A DNA stretch of 64,000 nucleotides from NCBI GenBank assembly GCA_034430175.1, contig DAOUFI010000021.1:13737-77736 (forward strand). Direction: 5' to 3'. This DNA is from UBA6107 sp034430175 (lineage in GTDB: Bacteria; Chloroflexota; Anaerolineae; Anaerolineales; Anaerolineaceae). A program made the position numbers and the translations under genes. This document shows, piece by piece, positions 26,620 through 36,531 of this stretch; the first letter of the stretch is position 1; the number at the start of each line of letters is the position of its first letter. Under the pieces are notes generated by a model. That model ran no database searches and had not been told where the DNA came from. It saw only the letters and a list, made by a program, of their open reading frames with translations.

Positions 26620-27614
26620 GCATCTGCGAAAAATCGCAGCAAAGACAAACTACAAAATCTGAATCAATGGAAGGTCGGTTTACCCGGCCTTCCATTCCTG
26701 CTCGTATCCAGCAGGAAAAAAGAGCGAGAAAATTTTATTTCGTGATCACGCTCATTCCGATCATTCTGCTCGTAATCATCATCGTTGCCTTGATCGTCAA
26801 ATCGTGGCCTATTTTACAAAAATACCCCCTCAAAGACCTGTTGCTTGGCGAGATTTGGAAACCCCAAAAAGGTCAGTTTGGCTTTTTACCATTTATTGCT
26901 GGTACTTTTTGGGTAACCCTCGTCGCTCTCGTCTTTGCGGTTCCCCCCAGCATTTTCACCGCGATTTACCTCTCTGAATATGCCCGTAAAGCGACCCAGG
27001 CGATCGCTAAGCCAATGCTCGACCTTCTCGCAGCCATTCCTTCGGTTGTTTACGGTGTGTGGGGGTTGCTCGCGATCGTACCTTTGATTGGCAAGCATGT
27101 ATCTCCTTTCTTTGAAAAATATCTGGGTTTTATCCCCTTTTTCACCAGTAAGAATCCCACCGGGTATGGCATCCTAGCCGGTGGAATTGTATTAGCTGTA
27201 ATGATATTACCATTTATCATCGCGATCACCTATGAAGTGCTTTCGGTTGTCCCGCAGGATGCCCGTCAAGCTTCCCTCGCTCTCGGTGCCACGCGATGGC
27301 ACACCGTCGTTCACGTGGTTCTCCCACAGGTTGGACCCGGTATCGGTGCAGGTGTGGTTCTTGGCGCATCCCGCGCGATGGGTGAAACCATGGCTGTTCT
27401 AATGGTGGTTGGTAATGTAGCCAATATTCCTCATTCCATCTTCGATTCAGCCTATCCGCTCGCAGCGCTTATTGCCAATAACTATGGCGATATGATGTCT
27501 ATTCCACTCTATGATGCGGCATTGATGTCTGTTGCCTTGATGTTGTTGGTGATTATCCTTATTTTCAATATCATTTCTACCCTGATTCTAAAAGGGTTCT
27601 TGAGGCATCCATGA
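26616..27614 (+). CDS. PstC-like ABC permease
   Basis: The product is 332 residues with a hydrophilic N-terminus and six membrane segments. The EAA-type loop is ALGATRWHTVVHVVLPQVGPGIGAGVVLGASRAMGETMA-like around residues 220-258, characteristic of PstC. It overlaps both neighbours by 4 bp, showing tight coupling with the binding protein and PstA-like permease. Confidence 0.85.
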   Translation: MSICEKSQQRQTTKSESMEGRFTRPSIPARIQQEKRARKFYFVITLIPIILLVIIIVALIVKSWPILQKYPLKDLLLGEIWKPQKGQFGFLPFIAGTFWVTLVALVFAVPPSIFTAIYLSEYARKATQAIAKPMLDLLAAIPSVVYGVWGLLAIVPLIGKHVSPFFEKYLGFIPFFTSKNPTGYGILAGGIVLAVMILPFIIAITYEVLSVVPQDARQASLALGATRWHTVVHVVLPQVGPGIGAGVVLGASRAMGETMAVLMVVGNVANIPHSIFDSAYPLAALIANNYGDMMSIPLYDAALMSVALMLLVIILIFNIISTLILKGFLRHP

Positions 27615-28477
27615 GTATGAAAAAACGCTGGCAACGGCGTCATGTCACCGAAGCTTTTTTTAAAGGAATCATGTTCCTTTCTGTCGCGTTGGTTGTGTTC
27701 AGCCTTGGATACATCTTATGGACCATCCTACGCAAAGGGCTTCCAGCCATGTCGTGGGCAATGATCACTCAAACCCCTAAAGGCGGTTACTACCTGGGTA
27801 AAGAAGGTGGCATCTTGAACGCCATCGTCGGTTCCCTATATATGGCCCTTGGTGGCACTCTGATCGCCGTGGTCTTTGGTTTACCCATCGCGCTATATCT
27901 TGAGACTTACTTGAAGAATTCACGCTGGGGATATTACGTCCGCTTATCGCTGGATGTCTTATGGGGGATCCCCTCTATTGTTTATGGTGCGTTCGGCTTT
28001 ACATTAATGCTTGCTATCGGTCTTCGATCTTCTCTTCTAGGCGGAATTATTGTTCTTGCCCTGCTTGAACTTCCCATCATGGTTCGTGCCATGGATGAGG
28101 TGATCCGGCAAATGCCAAAAGATCTGGAACAGGCAGCTCTGGCAATCGGTTGCACGAAACTCGAAGTAGCGCTACATGTCGTTATTCGCCAGATGATGCC
28201 CGGTATTGTTTCGGCTATTTTGCTTGCATTTGGACGCGGTATCGGCGACGCAGCATCAGTCTTGTTTACCGCTGGATATACAGACAGAATTCCCACTTCG
28301 TTAATGAATCCTGCAGCCTCACTGCCACTCGCAATCTTTTTCCAATTGAGTACTCCGTTCAAGGAAGTGCAGAATCGCGCTTATGCTGCTGCGCTTGTCC
28401 TGACGATTATTGTCCTTATCGTCAGTCTCGGATCGCGTTGGCTCTCATCAAGATTAAGCAAGTATTCGATAAAGTAA
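27611..28477 (+). CDS. PstA-like ABC permease
   Basis: The product is 288 residues with six membrane segments and the loop ALAIGCTKLEVALHVVIRQMMPGIVSAILLAFGRGIGDAA, written here only to indicate the PstA-type cytoplasmic contact region around residues 177-215. It pairs with the PstC-like permease and precedes the ATPase by 8 bp. Confidence 0.85.
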   Translation: MSMKKRWQRRHVTEAFFKGIMFLSVALVVFSLGYILWTILRKGLPAMSWAMITQTPKGGYYLGKEGGILNAIVGSLYMALGGTLIAVVFGLPIALYLETYLKNSRWGYYVRLSLDVLWGIPSIVYGAFGFTLMLAIGLRSSLLGGIIVLALLELPIMVRAMDEVIRQMPKDLEQAALAIGCTKLEVALHVVIRQMMPGIVSAILLAFGRGIGDAASVLFTAGYTDRIPTSLMNPAASLPLAIFFQLSTPFKEVQNRAYAAALVLTIIVLIVSLGSRWLSSRLSKYSIK

Positions 28478-28485
28478 GGAAGACT

Positions 28486-29241
28486 ATGGAATCTCACATC
28501 CAGATTAAACACCTCAACGTCCAATATGGTAACAGTCCCGCGCTAAGAGACGTTAACCTTGAAATCCCGCGAAACCAGATCACAGTTATCATGGGGCCAT
28601 CGGGCTGTGGAAAAACGACGTTACTTAAGAGCCTTAACCGGTTCCTTGAGCTGGAAGAAACAACGAAGATTCAGGGGAAGGTCATTGTCGACGGCCAAAA
28701 TATTTATGGAAAAGATATTGACGTTACAGAAGTCCGAAAAACGATCGGTTTGTTGGCGCAGCGTCCCTATCCCCTACCAATGTCGATTTATGATAATGTG
28801 GCTCATGGTTTACGTCTGCACCATCTCAAGAAAGGCCGCAAGGAAATCGATGAAGCTGTCCAGCATTACCTCGAACACGCGGGGCTCTGGGATGAAGTGA
28901 AGAACCGGCTGCATGACCCTGCTACAAGCCTTTCAATTGGCCAGCAACAACGCTTGTGCCTGGCGCGTGGGTTGGCTGTGGAACCTGAGATCATCCTGGG
29001 AGATGAACCCACCTCGGCGTTGGATCCGATCTCATCGCAGCACATTGAGAAGAAACTAATGGAATTGAAGAGCGATTACACGATTGTTATTGTCACTCAT
29101 ATCCTCCGCCAGGCAAAACGTTTGGCCGATTATGTAGTATTCATGTACCTGGGTGAGGTGGTGGAAGCAGGTCCAGCTCAACAGATATTTGAAAACCCAA
29201 AGAAAGATAGAACCAAAGGATACCTCGCGGGTCAATTCTAA
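28486..29241 (+). CDS. PstB-like ABC transporter ATPase
   Basis: The product is 251 residues. It has Walker A GPSGCGKTT, signature LSIGQQQRLCLARG (Ile replaces the usual Gly), Walker B IILGDEPTSALD, and the switch His in IVTHILRQA. The start at 28486 follows AAGGA after the pstA-like stop; a longer frame runs back into that gene and is rejected. No phoU gene follows, unlike many phosphate operons. Confidence 0.88.
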   Translation: MESHIQIKHLNVQYGNSPALRDVNLEIPRNQITVIMGPSGCGKTTLLKSLNRFLELEETTKIQGKVIVDGQNIYGKDIDVTEVRKTIGLLAQRPYPLPMSIYDNVAHGLRLHHLKKGRKEIDEAVQHYLEHAGLWDEVKNRLHDPATSLSIGQQQRLCLARGLAVEPEIILGDEPTSALDPISSQHIEKKLMELKSDYTIVIVTHILRQAKRLADYVVFMYLGEVVEAGPAQQIFENPKKDRTKGYLAGQF

Positions 29242-29247
29242 CAAGAT

Positions 29248-29277
29248 AAAAATCTCGTCGGTAATGACGAGATTTTT
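29248..29277 (+). terminator. Rho-independent terminator after the Pst-like operon
   Basis: AAAAATCTCGTC (29248-29259) pairs with GACGAGATTTTT (29266-29277), a 12-bp stem ending in T residues. Confidence 0.88.
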
Positions 29278-29347
29278 CATCCTATAGATAGTGGCTGCTC
29301 TTTTCATTTCTCGATATTATCAACAAAAACATCTTTTCCTGGAAGAA

Positions 29348-29380
29348 TCGCCCCCCTTCTCTTGAGAAAAAGGGGGGCGA
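29348..29380. other. Strong GC hairpin in convergent intergenic region
   Basis: TCGCCCCCCTT (29348-29358) and AAGGGGGGCGA (29370-29380) form a perfect 11-bp stem without a T-tract on either side. A second imperfect stem follows at about 29412-29445. They may act as transcriptional barriers between converging genes. Confidence 0.5.
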
Positions 29381-29464
29381 CAAATCCATTGAATTGAAGC
29401 TTGCACTTTTTTAAGGTGATTGTTTCAGATTTTGAAATAATCACTTTACATACAGTTCATATCC

Positions 29465-30469
29465 TTACTGAGTTTTGAAGGTGAAATACGAAGTCTTTGA
29501 GCCATTGGCGTAATCCGTGCCCCAGCTATTGGTACCTCGTACCTGCCAATAATATCTGGTGCTCGCGGAGAGCGTAAGAGTCACACTTGTGGCTGAACCA
29601 ACGTTGACCCAGCCTGTAGAACAAGCTTTGTCGTTGGAAGTGTCAATACAATACTCATAGGTCGTGTATGGTTCCTTTGGCCCCCACTTCAGAGTTACGT
29701 TAACAGGAACATTCGCAGCACTATTTGTTGGGTATTTCTTATCAAAATCTGCTTTACCACCAGTCTTGAACGTCCAGTAGCTGCTAGAATCGCCATTAGC
29801 GTATACAATACCTGCGGTATTGACCGCCCTTACCTGCCATGAGTAAGTTGTGTTTGCTTTGAGATTGGTAAGGACAACGCTTGTTTTTAGACCGGTGCTA
29901 ACCCAGGTTGTATCGCATTTACCGTTGCTGGAAAGATCGATACAGTATTCATATCTGACGGCATTAGAGCTGCTACCCCAACTCAGGGTAAGCTGCTTCT
30001 GCTGGAAGACTGAGCTATTAGGAACTGCCTTTTTATTGAAAGTCCGCGGTGTTGTTCCAGTCGTGAACTTCCAAAAATAATCCAATTTTCCATTAGCGTA
30101 AACTGTCCCCGCGCTGTTCACAGCTCTAACCTGCCAGTAGTAAATGGTACCGGCTGACAGCCCCTTTACTGTTACTGAAGTCTTCAATCCAGCGTTTACC
30201 CAACTGGTTGAACACTTACTGTCATTGGTCGCGTCCACGCAGTATTCATACTTGGTTACACCGCTGCTCGCAGACCATGTTAAGACAACGTCTGTCGCCT
30301 GATTTACTGCCGATTTGGCTGGGCTTGTTTTATTGAAAGCTGTGGGGGCATTCAATCCCATTGAACTTGCTTGAACTACGTCTGCGGAACTCCCCAAAAA
30401 GAGAGTGACAACGAACATCCCACAAATGATCGATTGCCAGATACGTTTGAACATCAAAGATCTACTCAT
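29465..30469 (-). CDS. Secreted protein with three fibronectin-III-like repeats
   Basis: The 334-residue protein has a signal peptide (hydrophobic core IICGMFVVTLFLGSSA). It is followed by three repeats of about 95 residues. Each carries a YEYC(V/I)D segment, a (C)-x-(S/T)-W-V pair that probably forms a disulfide, TSV at the centre, and a terminal YYWQVRAVN/YxWTFKT strand as in FN3 domains. It is likely an extracellular adhesion or carbohydrate-contact protein. GAGG lies before the ATG. It is convergent with the Pst-like operon and divergent from the kinase gene. No catalytic domain is visible. Confidence 0.8.
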   Translation of the reverse strand: MSRSLMFKRIWQSIICGMFVVTLFLGSSADVVQASSMGLNAPTAFNKTSPAKSAVNQATDVVLTWSASSGVTKYEYCVDATNDSKCSTSWVNAGLKTSVTVKGLSAGTIYYWQVRAVNSAGTVYANGKLDYFWKFTTGTTPRTFNKKAVPNSSVFQQKQLTLSWGSSSNAVRYEYCIDLSSNGKCDTTWVSTGLKTSVVLTNLKANTTYSWQVRAVNTAGIVYANGDSSSYWTFKTGGKADFDKKYPTNSAANVPVNVTLKWGPKEPYTTYEYCIDTSNDKACSTGWVNVGSATSVTLTLSASTRYYWQVRGTNSWGTDYANGSKTSYFTFKTQ

Positions 30470-30857
30470 TTTTACCTCTTTTTCCTTTTACGTGTTTCCT
30501 GTTAAGGTCGGAATCCTAATTTTCAGGAACCTTTCAGGTAGAAGTTTACCATGATTGACAAGGTTTTTAACCTTATGAAGAAAATTCTAATTGTCAAGGA
30601 AATTTATTAATCATTCATCCACTCAATAAAAACAGGCTCATATATAATCTTAAGTAATAAAAATGGAAATCTTATTAAGTTTTGAAACGCTTTTATGAAG
30701 GTTACTAGAAAAGAAGAACTATGAACTCGTTCCCATGTAGACGCTAATTAGCTACGACTAGATGCTTGTTTAGAGAACCAATCTTTGCTATTTTAAGAAT
30801 ATATGTCCACAATACGAGCACAATTACTACCTGAGACAATATTGAAGGAAAAACGTT
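30470..30857. other. Divergent intergenic region
   Basis: This AT-rich 388-bp region between the FN3 gene (minus) and the kinase gene (plus) must contain both promoters. Inverted TTGACAA (30555-30561) and TTGTCAA (30591-30597) flank a small AAGGTT/AACCTT hairpin. I find no convincing complete promoter and no RNA gene. Confidence 0.4.
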
Positions 30858-33800
30858 ATGGAAAATACAGACCTCTTCAGCGCTTTACTTGAGAACACGA
30901 ATGAGCGAATCTACTTTAAAGACCTTGAAGGTCACTTCATCAAAGCCTCAAAATCGATGGCAGAGCTTTTTGGTGTCAACGATCCAAATTTATTGATTGG
31001 AAAGAAAGATGCCGATTTTTTCAGCCCTGAACATTCCAATCAGGCATTACTCGATGAGAAAGAAATCATCCGAACCGGTAAGGCAATCACAAGAGAAGAA
31101 AAGGAAACCTGGCCAAACAAACCAGATTCATGGGTAATGACAACAAAAATGCCACTACTCGATCAAAACGGGAAAGTGATTGGAACCTTTGGTATTTCGA
31201 GAGATATCACTAATAGAAAGATCGCTGAAATGGCCCTTGATAGGGAGCGTTCTTTGCTACGAACTTTGATCGATCATATTCCAGACAGAATTTATGCCAA
31301 AGATCTGCAAGGACGAAAATTTATCTCAAACACAGCTGACTGGCAAGCCAGCGGTGCGAAATCAGCTGAGGATATTCTTGGAAAGACCGATTATGAATTA
31401 TATCCAAATGAATTGGCAGAAAGATATTGGGAGGATGATAAACGCATTCTACTGAACGGAGATTCGATCATCAATCGTGAAGAACCAGGGTTGGATGAAA
31501 ATGGAAATCCGGTTTGGATCGTGACAACTAAAGTACCCTTGCGTGACAATCAGGGGAATATCACCGGTCTGGTGGGCATTGGTAGGGATTTTACAAAAGA
31601 ACGTAATGCTGAGCATGAGCTCCATCGTCAAGAACAGTTCTTTTCCGCATTGATGATGAACAGTCCAATCGCCATTGAGGTATTGGATGAAAATAATAAC
31701 GTGATCACCTGCAATCCAGCATTTGAAAACCTCTATGGCGCCAAACTTGATGAAATTATGGGAAAAAATGCTGGTTTGTTTTATAACGACCCCGCTGCCC
31801 AAAAAGATGCCATCGAATTCCTGGAGACAGCAAAATTAGGCCCACAACGTGTCGTTCGTGAACGTCCAAAGCGCGATGGCACTCAGGTGACTGTTGAGAT
31901 TTCAGCAGCTCCTGTGATTGTTCAGGGCGCTAGAGTCGGTACCGTTGTTAGTTTCCATGACGTGACCGATTTGGAAAAAGCCCGTATGGAAGCAGAAAAT
32001 GCCAACCGGGCAAAAAGTGAATTCCTGGCAAATATGAGCCATGAAATCCGCACTCCTATGAATGGTGTGATCGGGATGCTCGAATTGGCCCTCGATACCA
32101 ACCTGACCACAGAGCAGCGCGATTATTTGACCACTTCGCTTCAAAGCGCTGAAGCTCTTCTTACCTTGTTGAATGACATTCTCGATTTTTCAAAGATTGA
32201 AGCCAAGCATCTTGATCTGGAGAAAATTCCATTCAATTTGCGTACAACTGTGGAAGATGTTGCTTTCACGCTCGCAGAAAGAGCGCAAAGTAAAGGATTG
32301 GAATTGATCTGTCAGATCGACCCTGATCTGCCCATGGATTTGATGGGTGATCCTGCCAGGCTTCGTCAAATATTGGTCAATTTAGCCGGTAACGCCATCA
32401 AATTTACGAGTCAGGGAGAGATACTGATTCAGGCAGAACTAGATTCAGACTCGAACGTCAAACCAATTATTCGGTTTTTAGTAAAAGATACCGGAGTGGG
32501 GATTCCAGTCGATCGTCAGAAGCTAATCTTCGAACGCTTCACCCAGGGGGATGGATCCACCACTCGAAAATATGGTGGAACAGGTCTTGGACTGACGATC
32601 AGCAAGCAATTAGTCGAAATGATGGGTGGCACTATAGGCGTTGAAAGTCAGCCTGGCCAAGGAAGTAACTTTTGGTTTAAGATTCCTTTTGAGAAAAGTG
32701 AAACAAAAACAGAAGTATCAGAAAAGACAACAGCGTCACCTTCTTCCATAATGGGTCTGCACATCCTGGGTGTAGACGATAACGCGACTAACCGTATCAT
32801 TCTATCAAGAATGGTAAATTCGTTTGGCTGCCGTGTTCAAATGGCTGAGAACGGGTTATCAGCATTAGCTATGTTGCGATCAGCGATTGAACAGAATGAT
32901 CCTTTTAAGATCGTCCTGCTCGATCTGCAAATGCCCGGGATGGATGGGGAAGAGACCGCTCGGCTGATTAAATCTGACCCCGCGCTGAAAGACACCAAAA
33001 TAATTATCCTTACTTCAATGGGTCAACGCGGTGATGCTGCAAGATTGCTCGCGGTGGGTTGTTCCGGTTATCTCCTTAAACCAGTCAAGATGCAAATGCT
33101 CTATGAAGCTCTTGGAACTGTACTTGAAGAAAATCCTGTCAAACCTCAACTCGTGACCCAGCACTCCATCTCCGAAAAAGTAAGGAAAGAAACAAGGATT
33201 CTTCTGGCAGAAGATAATCCGGTAAACCAAAAATTGGCTGTTTTATTGCTTCAAAAAGCTGGATATTCAGTTGACGTGGTAGGTGATGGCACTCTCGCGG
33301 TGGAACGAGTTCAAAAGGAAAAATATAATCTACTGTTGATGGACGTTCAAATGCCAGAGATGGATGGGTACGATGCTACCCGAGCCATCAGAATATGGGA
33401 AGCGAATAAAGGCCAAGATCACCTCCCAATCATTGCCATGACAGCAAGCGCCATGAAAGGCGACCGTGAAAAATGCCTTGAAGCGGGCATGGATGACTAT
33501 GTCTCAAAGCCATTGAAGCCAGAATTGTTGTATGAAGTAATAAAGAAGTGGAGTTCGGAAGAGAAACTCTTAGCAGAACCTGCTCCCCTTCATGCCACAG
33601 AAACAGAAAAAGATATGGAGTCATTACCCCCATTGAGCATCGAAGAAGCGCTGGATCGATTTGGCGGTAATCGCACAATTTTCAATCAAGTTTGCAAAGA
33701 ATTTCTATTGAGCCTCCCTGATCGGATCGAGGCAATGAAAAATGCCAATTCTGGAGGAAACTTACAGGAATTTTACCGATTAGTGCACAACTTAAAGGGA

Positions 33801-33971
33801 GTCTCTGCCAATCTTTGCGCCAATCGAATGGCAATACTCATGCAAGAGTTGGAAGAAATGGGAGCACGGGACGAAATGAATGAGGTTCCTGGCGTTTTGG
33901 CTCAAGTGCAAGGCGAAGCGATGCGTTTGCAGAATTACTGTGAAGATAACTTTGGTATTGAAAAACTTTAA
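30858..33971 (+). CDS. Hybrid sensor histidine kinase with three PAS, two receiver and one HPt domain
   Basis: This 1037-residue multidomain kinase has PAS domains at about residues 5-120, 130-250 and 260-375. HisKA follows with phospho-acceptor His395 (MSHEIRTPMNG), then an HATPase domain (N box near 510, G boxes DTGVGIP and GTGLGLT). Two receivers follow (VLLDLQMPGMDG and LLMDVQMPEMDG). A C-terminal HPt domain has its His in LVHNLKG. No membrane segment is seen, so it senses a cytoplasmic signal. The internal phosphorelay would pass phosphate to an unlinked regulator, since no response regulator gene is adjacent. Confidence 0.92.
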   Translation: MENTDLFSALLENTNERIYFKDLEGHFIKASKSMAELFGVNDPNLLIGKKDADFFSPEHSNQALLDEKEIIRTGKAITREEKETWPNKPDSWVMTTKMPLLDQNGKVIGTFGISRDITNRKIAEMALDRERSLLRTLIDHIPDRIYAKDLQGRKFISNTADWQASGAKSAEDILGKTDYELYPNELAERYWEDDKRILLNGDSIINREEPGLDENGNPVWIVTTKVPLRDNQGNITGLVGIGRDFTKERNAEHELHRQEQFFSALMMNSPIAIEVLDENNNVITCNPAFENLYGAKLDEIMGKNAGLFYNDPAAQKDAIEFLETAKLGPQRVVRERPKRDGTQVTVEISAAPVIVQGARVGTVVSFHDVTDLEKARMEAENANRAKSEFLANMSHEIRTPMNGVIGMLELALDTNLTTEQRDYLTTSLQSAEALLTLLNDILDFSKIEAKHLDLEKIPFNLRTTVEDVAFTLAERAQSKGLELICQIDPDLPMDLMGDPARLRQILVNLAGNAIKFTSQGEILIQAELDSDSNVKPIIRFLVKDTGVGIPVDRQKLIFERFTQGDGSTTRKYGGTGLGLTISKQLVEMMGGTIGVESQPGQGSNFWFKIPFEKSETKTEVSEKTTASPSSIMGLHILGVDDNATNRIILSRMVNSFGCRVQMAENGLSALAMLRSAIEQNDPFKIVLLDLQMPGMDGEETARLIKSDPALKDTKIIILTSMGQRGDAARLLAVGCSGYLLKPVKMQMLYEALGTVLEENPVKPQLVTQHSISEKVRKETRILLAEDNPVNQKLAVLLLQKAGYSVDVVGDGTLAVERVQKEKYNLLLMDVQMPEMDGYDATRAIRIWEANKGQDHLPIIAMTASAMKGDREKCLEAGMDDYVSKPLKPELLYEVIKKWSSEEKLLAEPAPLHATETEKDMESLPPLSIEEALDRFGGNRTIFNQVCKEFLLSLPDRIEAMKNANSGGNLQEFYRLVHNLKGVSANLCANRMAILMQELEEMGARDEMNEVPGVLAQVQGEAMRLQNYCEDNFGIEKL

Positions 33972-34108
33972 TCGAATACTTCGAATCCTTGACCAGCGAT
34001 AATCTTTATTACATGCTTCGCCAATTCATGGACAAGCGTCATTGACATTTCAATTTATAATTCTGTCGGGTCTGATTTTCCCATAAACAATAATTCGCGA
34101 GGAAACCT

Positions 34109-35896
34109 ATGTGTGGAATTTTCGGAATAGTGACAGAAGATGAGCAAGCGCTGGGCCCTATCCTGGTGGAGGCTGCCCGTCGCCTCACCTACCGTGGCTA
34201 TGATTCTGTGGGAGCTGCGACAATCAGCGGAGCGAAGATCGACCTGCGTAAAGACAAAGGCAAGGTTGATGACGTGGCGGCAAAATATAACTTTGCTGAG
34301 ATGACCGGACAACGTGGAATTACTCAGTTACGCTGGGCCACTTTCGGTGAACCCTCTATGGTTAATTCACAACCTCATCTCGATTCCGATGGAGACATGG
34401 TTGGCGCGCACAATGGCAATGTGGTAAATAACGCCGAGCTGCGCCTGCAGTTTATGGCTGAGGGCATGACTGTTCGCTCGCAAAACGATGGCGAGTCGTG
34501 CGTGCATGCCGTGGAACGTTACATAGATAAAGGCAACGGATTTATCGATGCCATCCGAAAAGCTTATGAAGACCTTCAGGGTGACTATGCCTTTGTCATT
34601 GGCCGAATCAACGACGATAAACTTTACGCCATCAAAAAGGGTTCAGGCCTGGTGGTTGGAATCGGCGAAGGGTTCACCTGTGTTTCATCGGATCTACCCT
34701 CGATACTGCCACTGACACGTAAGGTTTTGCGCCTTAACGATGGTGAGATCGTCACCCTTCTCCCTGACCATGTGGAATTGCACTCCGTTCTCGACGGCAA
34801 TCCGATCGAGCGCGCCCCTGAAATGATCACCGAGGAAATGAGTGCCGTTCAAAAAGGCGGTTTTGCTCATTTCATGCTTAAAGAAATCCACGAACAACCA
34901 CAGGTAGCCCGCGAACTGCTTCATCGTCTCGAAAGCGATTCTGCGGTAGATGACATCCTGGAGAGCATTAAACATGCCCGCAACGTGTACTTTATGGGCT
35001 GTGGCACAAGTTACCATGCGTGTCTGGCTGGTTCTGTTTACTTTGCCCAACTAGCTCATAGAACGGTCATCCCGGTGGTTTCCACGCAATTCATCCCTCA
35101 ATACCTCCCTACCATTGGAAAAGAGGATGTTGGTATTTTCGTCAGTCAATCAGGCGAAACCAAGGATGTTCTCAATGCGTTATACGCCGCTCAAAAAGCC
35201 GGAATGACCTGTTACGGCATGGCGAACGTTATCGGATCCACACTGACACGTGCTACCATTGCTTGCCTGCCATTGTGTTGCGGTTATGAGATCAGTGTGC
35301 CAGCCACCAAAACTTTTACTAACCAGGTGATCAGTTTCTTGTATCTGGCATACAAATTCGCCGGTAAAGACATAAAAGAGTTGGACAGTATCCCCGACCT
35401 GATGGCACAAACCATTGCCTTGACCGCTCCCCAGACAGAATCATTAACAACTTCAATTAACGAATGGGACGATCTTTATTGTCTGGGCTACGGAGCGACG
35501 TTCCCGATGGCGCTCGAAGGGGCATTAAAACTCAAGGAGGTAACCTACGCTCACTGCGAGGGTATGCTCTCCACCGAATTCAAACACGGACCCCTCTCAG
35601 CGGTCACTCCAAACTTTCCGATACTGTTCGCTGTGCCCCCGGATGAGGTACCACTTATCGTCAGCGGCTTAAACGAGGTGACTTGCCGGGGAGGCCGTGC
35701 CATCGCAATCGGTGAACCAGACGAAAGGTTGAACGCCAATGCCAGCGATGTAATCACACTGCCAAAAACCAACCCCGCCTTTAGTTCGTTGTTGGCAGTG
35801 ATCCCGTTGCAATTACTTTCTTATTACATGACAGTAGCCAGAGGATTCGATCCTGACTTTCCCAGAAACCTCAGCAAGACCTTGACAGTCGATTAA
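34109..35896 (+). CDS. glmS: Glutamine-fructose-6-phosphate aminotransferase (isomerizing)
   Basis: The product is 595 residues, close to the usual 600-610. The N-terminal class II glutaminase domain starts MCGIFGIV with the nucleophilic Cys2 and RLTYRGYDS. Two SIS isomerase domains follow (MGCGTSYHACLAG, SQSGETKDVLNAL, EFKHGPLS) and the C-terminus is SKTLTVD. It makes glucosamine-6-phosphate for cell-wall precursors. GAGGAAA precedes the ATG. I see no glmS ribozyme in the 137-bp upstream gap. Confidence 0.95.
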   Translation: MCGIFGIVTEDEQALGPILVEAARRLTYRGYDSVGAATISGAKIDLRKDKGKVDDVAAKYNFAEMTGQRGITQLRWATFGEPSMVNSQPHLDSDGDMVGAHNGNVVNNAELRLQFMAEGMTVRSQNDGESCVHAVERYIDKGNGFIDAIRKAYEDLQGDYAFVIGRINDDKLYAIKKGSGLVVGIGEGFTCVSSDLPSILPLTRKVLRLNDGEIVTLLPDHVELHSVLDGNPIERAPEMITEEMSAVQKGGFAHFMLKEIHEQPQVARELLHRLESDSAVDDILESIKHARNVYFMGCGTSYHACLAGSVYFAQLAHRTVIPVVSTQFIPQYLPTIGKEDVGIFVSQSGETKDVLNALYAAQKAGMTCYGMANVIGSTLTRATIACLPLCCGYEISVPATKTFTNQVISFLYLAYKFAGKDIKELDSIPDLMAQTIALTAPQTESLTTSINEWDDLYCLGYGATFPMALEGALKLKEVTYAHCEGMLSTEFKHGPLSAVTPNFPILFAVPPDEVPLIVSGLNEVTCRGGRAIAIGEPDERLNANASDVITLPKTNPAFSSLLAVIPLQLLSYYMTVARGFDPDFPRNLSKTLTVD

Positions 35897-35948
35897 ATTT
35901 TTCTGCATGTATAATTAATTCATTATCTGAAAATATATAGGCGGATTT

Positions 35949-36461
35949 ATGTCAAGAAGATTGAAAAAAAGAAAAACAGTAGTCCAACATACCAATATTA
36001 ACCGTTCATGGATTGTGTTAATCGTGATTGCGGCGCTTGTGGTCGCCGCAGTCTTGTTCATCAAGATCCGTTCTGGGGCTTATACTCTTGGGCTTCACCC
36101 CACCCGGACTCCGGTTGCGATGACAGCGACGCCGATGAACAAGGCTCTTCCATCTGAAGTAAGCCCTGCGCAAGCTTCGCAAATGCAGGCGAGCGGCGCG
36201 CTCATTCTGGACGTGCGGGAACAGGATGAATGGGATGCTGGTCATGTGGAAGGAGCTACACTGATTCCATTGGGTGAATTAGCCAATCGATTGAGTGAAC
36301 TTCCACAAGACACGCAGATCATCGTCATGTGCAAGTCTGGGAATCGCAGCGCGAAAGGCCGCGATCTTTTACTGGCAAATGGGTTTACCTAGGTTACCAG
36401 CCTGGCCGGTGGGATCACTGCCTGGATAGAAGCTGGATTGCCGACGGTCACAGGCAAGTAG
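35949..36461 (+). pseudogene. Membrane-anchored rhodanese-like protein interrupted by in-frame TAG
   Basis: The frame encodes a membrane anchor (residues about 20-40), a linker, and a rhodanese domain with LDVREQDEWDAGHVEGA and the active-site loop VMCKSGNRSAKG (Cys128). After residue 147 a TAG (36390-36392) stops the frame. The next 22 codons (36393-36458) still encode the conserved rhodanese C-terminus, with LAGGITAW and AGLP, before a second TAG. A CAG-to-TAG change, a sequencing error or readthrough could explain this. The catalytic loop is intact, but the last helix is needed for folding in relatives. Confidence 0.75.
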
Positions 36462-36484
36462 AACCTGTCAATCATTTTAAAAAC

Positions 36485-36512
36485 AAACGAGATAGCAATC
36501 GCTATCTCGTTT
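36485..36512. terminator. Bidirectional terminator between rhodanese and tatA
   Basis: AAACGAGATAGC (36485-36496) and GCTATCTCGTTT (36501-36512) form a perfect 12-bp stem with a 4-nt loop. It is placed between convergent genes. Confidence 0.85.
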
Positions 36513-36531
36513 ATCTTTAGGAATCTATACG

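Noticed and set aside
25618..29241. Firm assignment as phosphate transporter pstSCAB.
   Set aside because: Family membership is clear, but phoU is absent and the sulfur-related neighbours leave the substrate open, so gene symbols were withheld.
33972..34108. glmS ribozyme upstream of glmS.
   Set aside because: The gap is short and AT-rich and lacks the conserved ribozyme core pattern.
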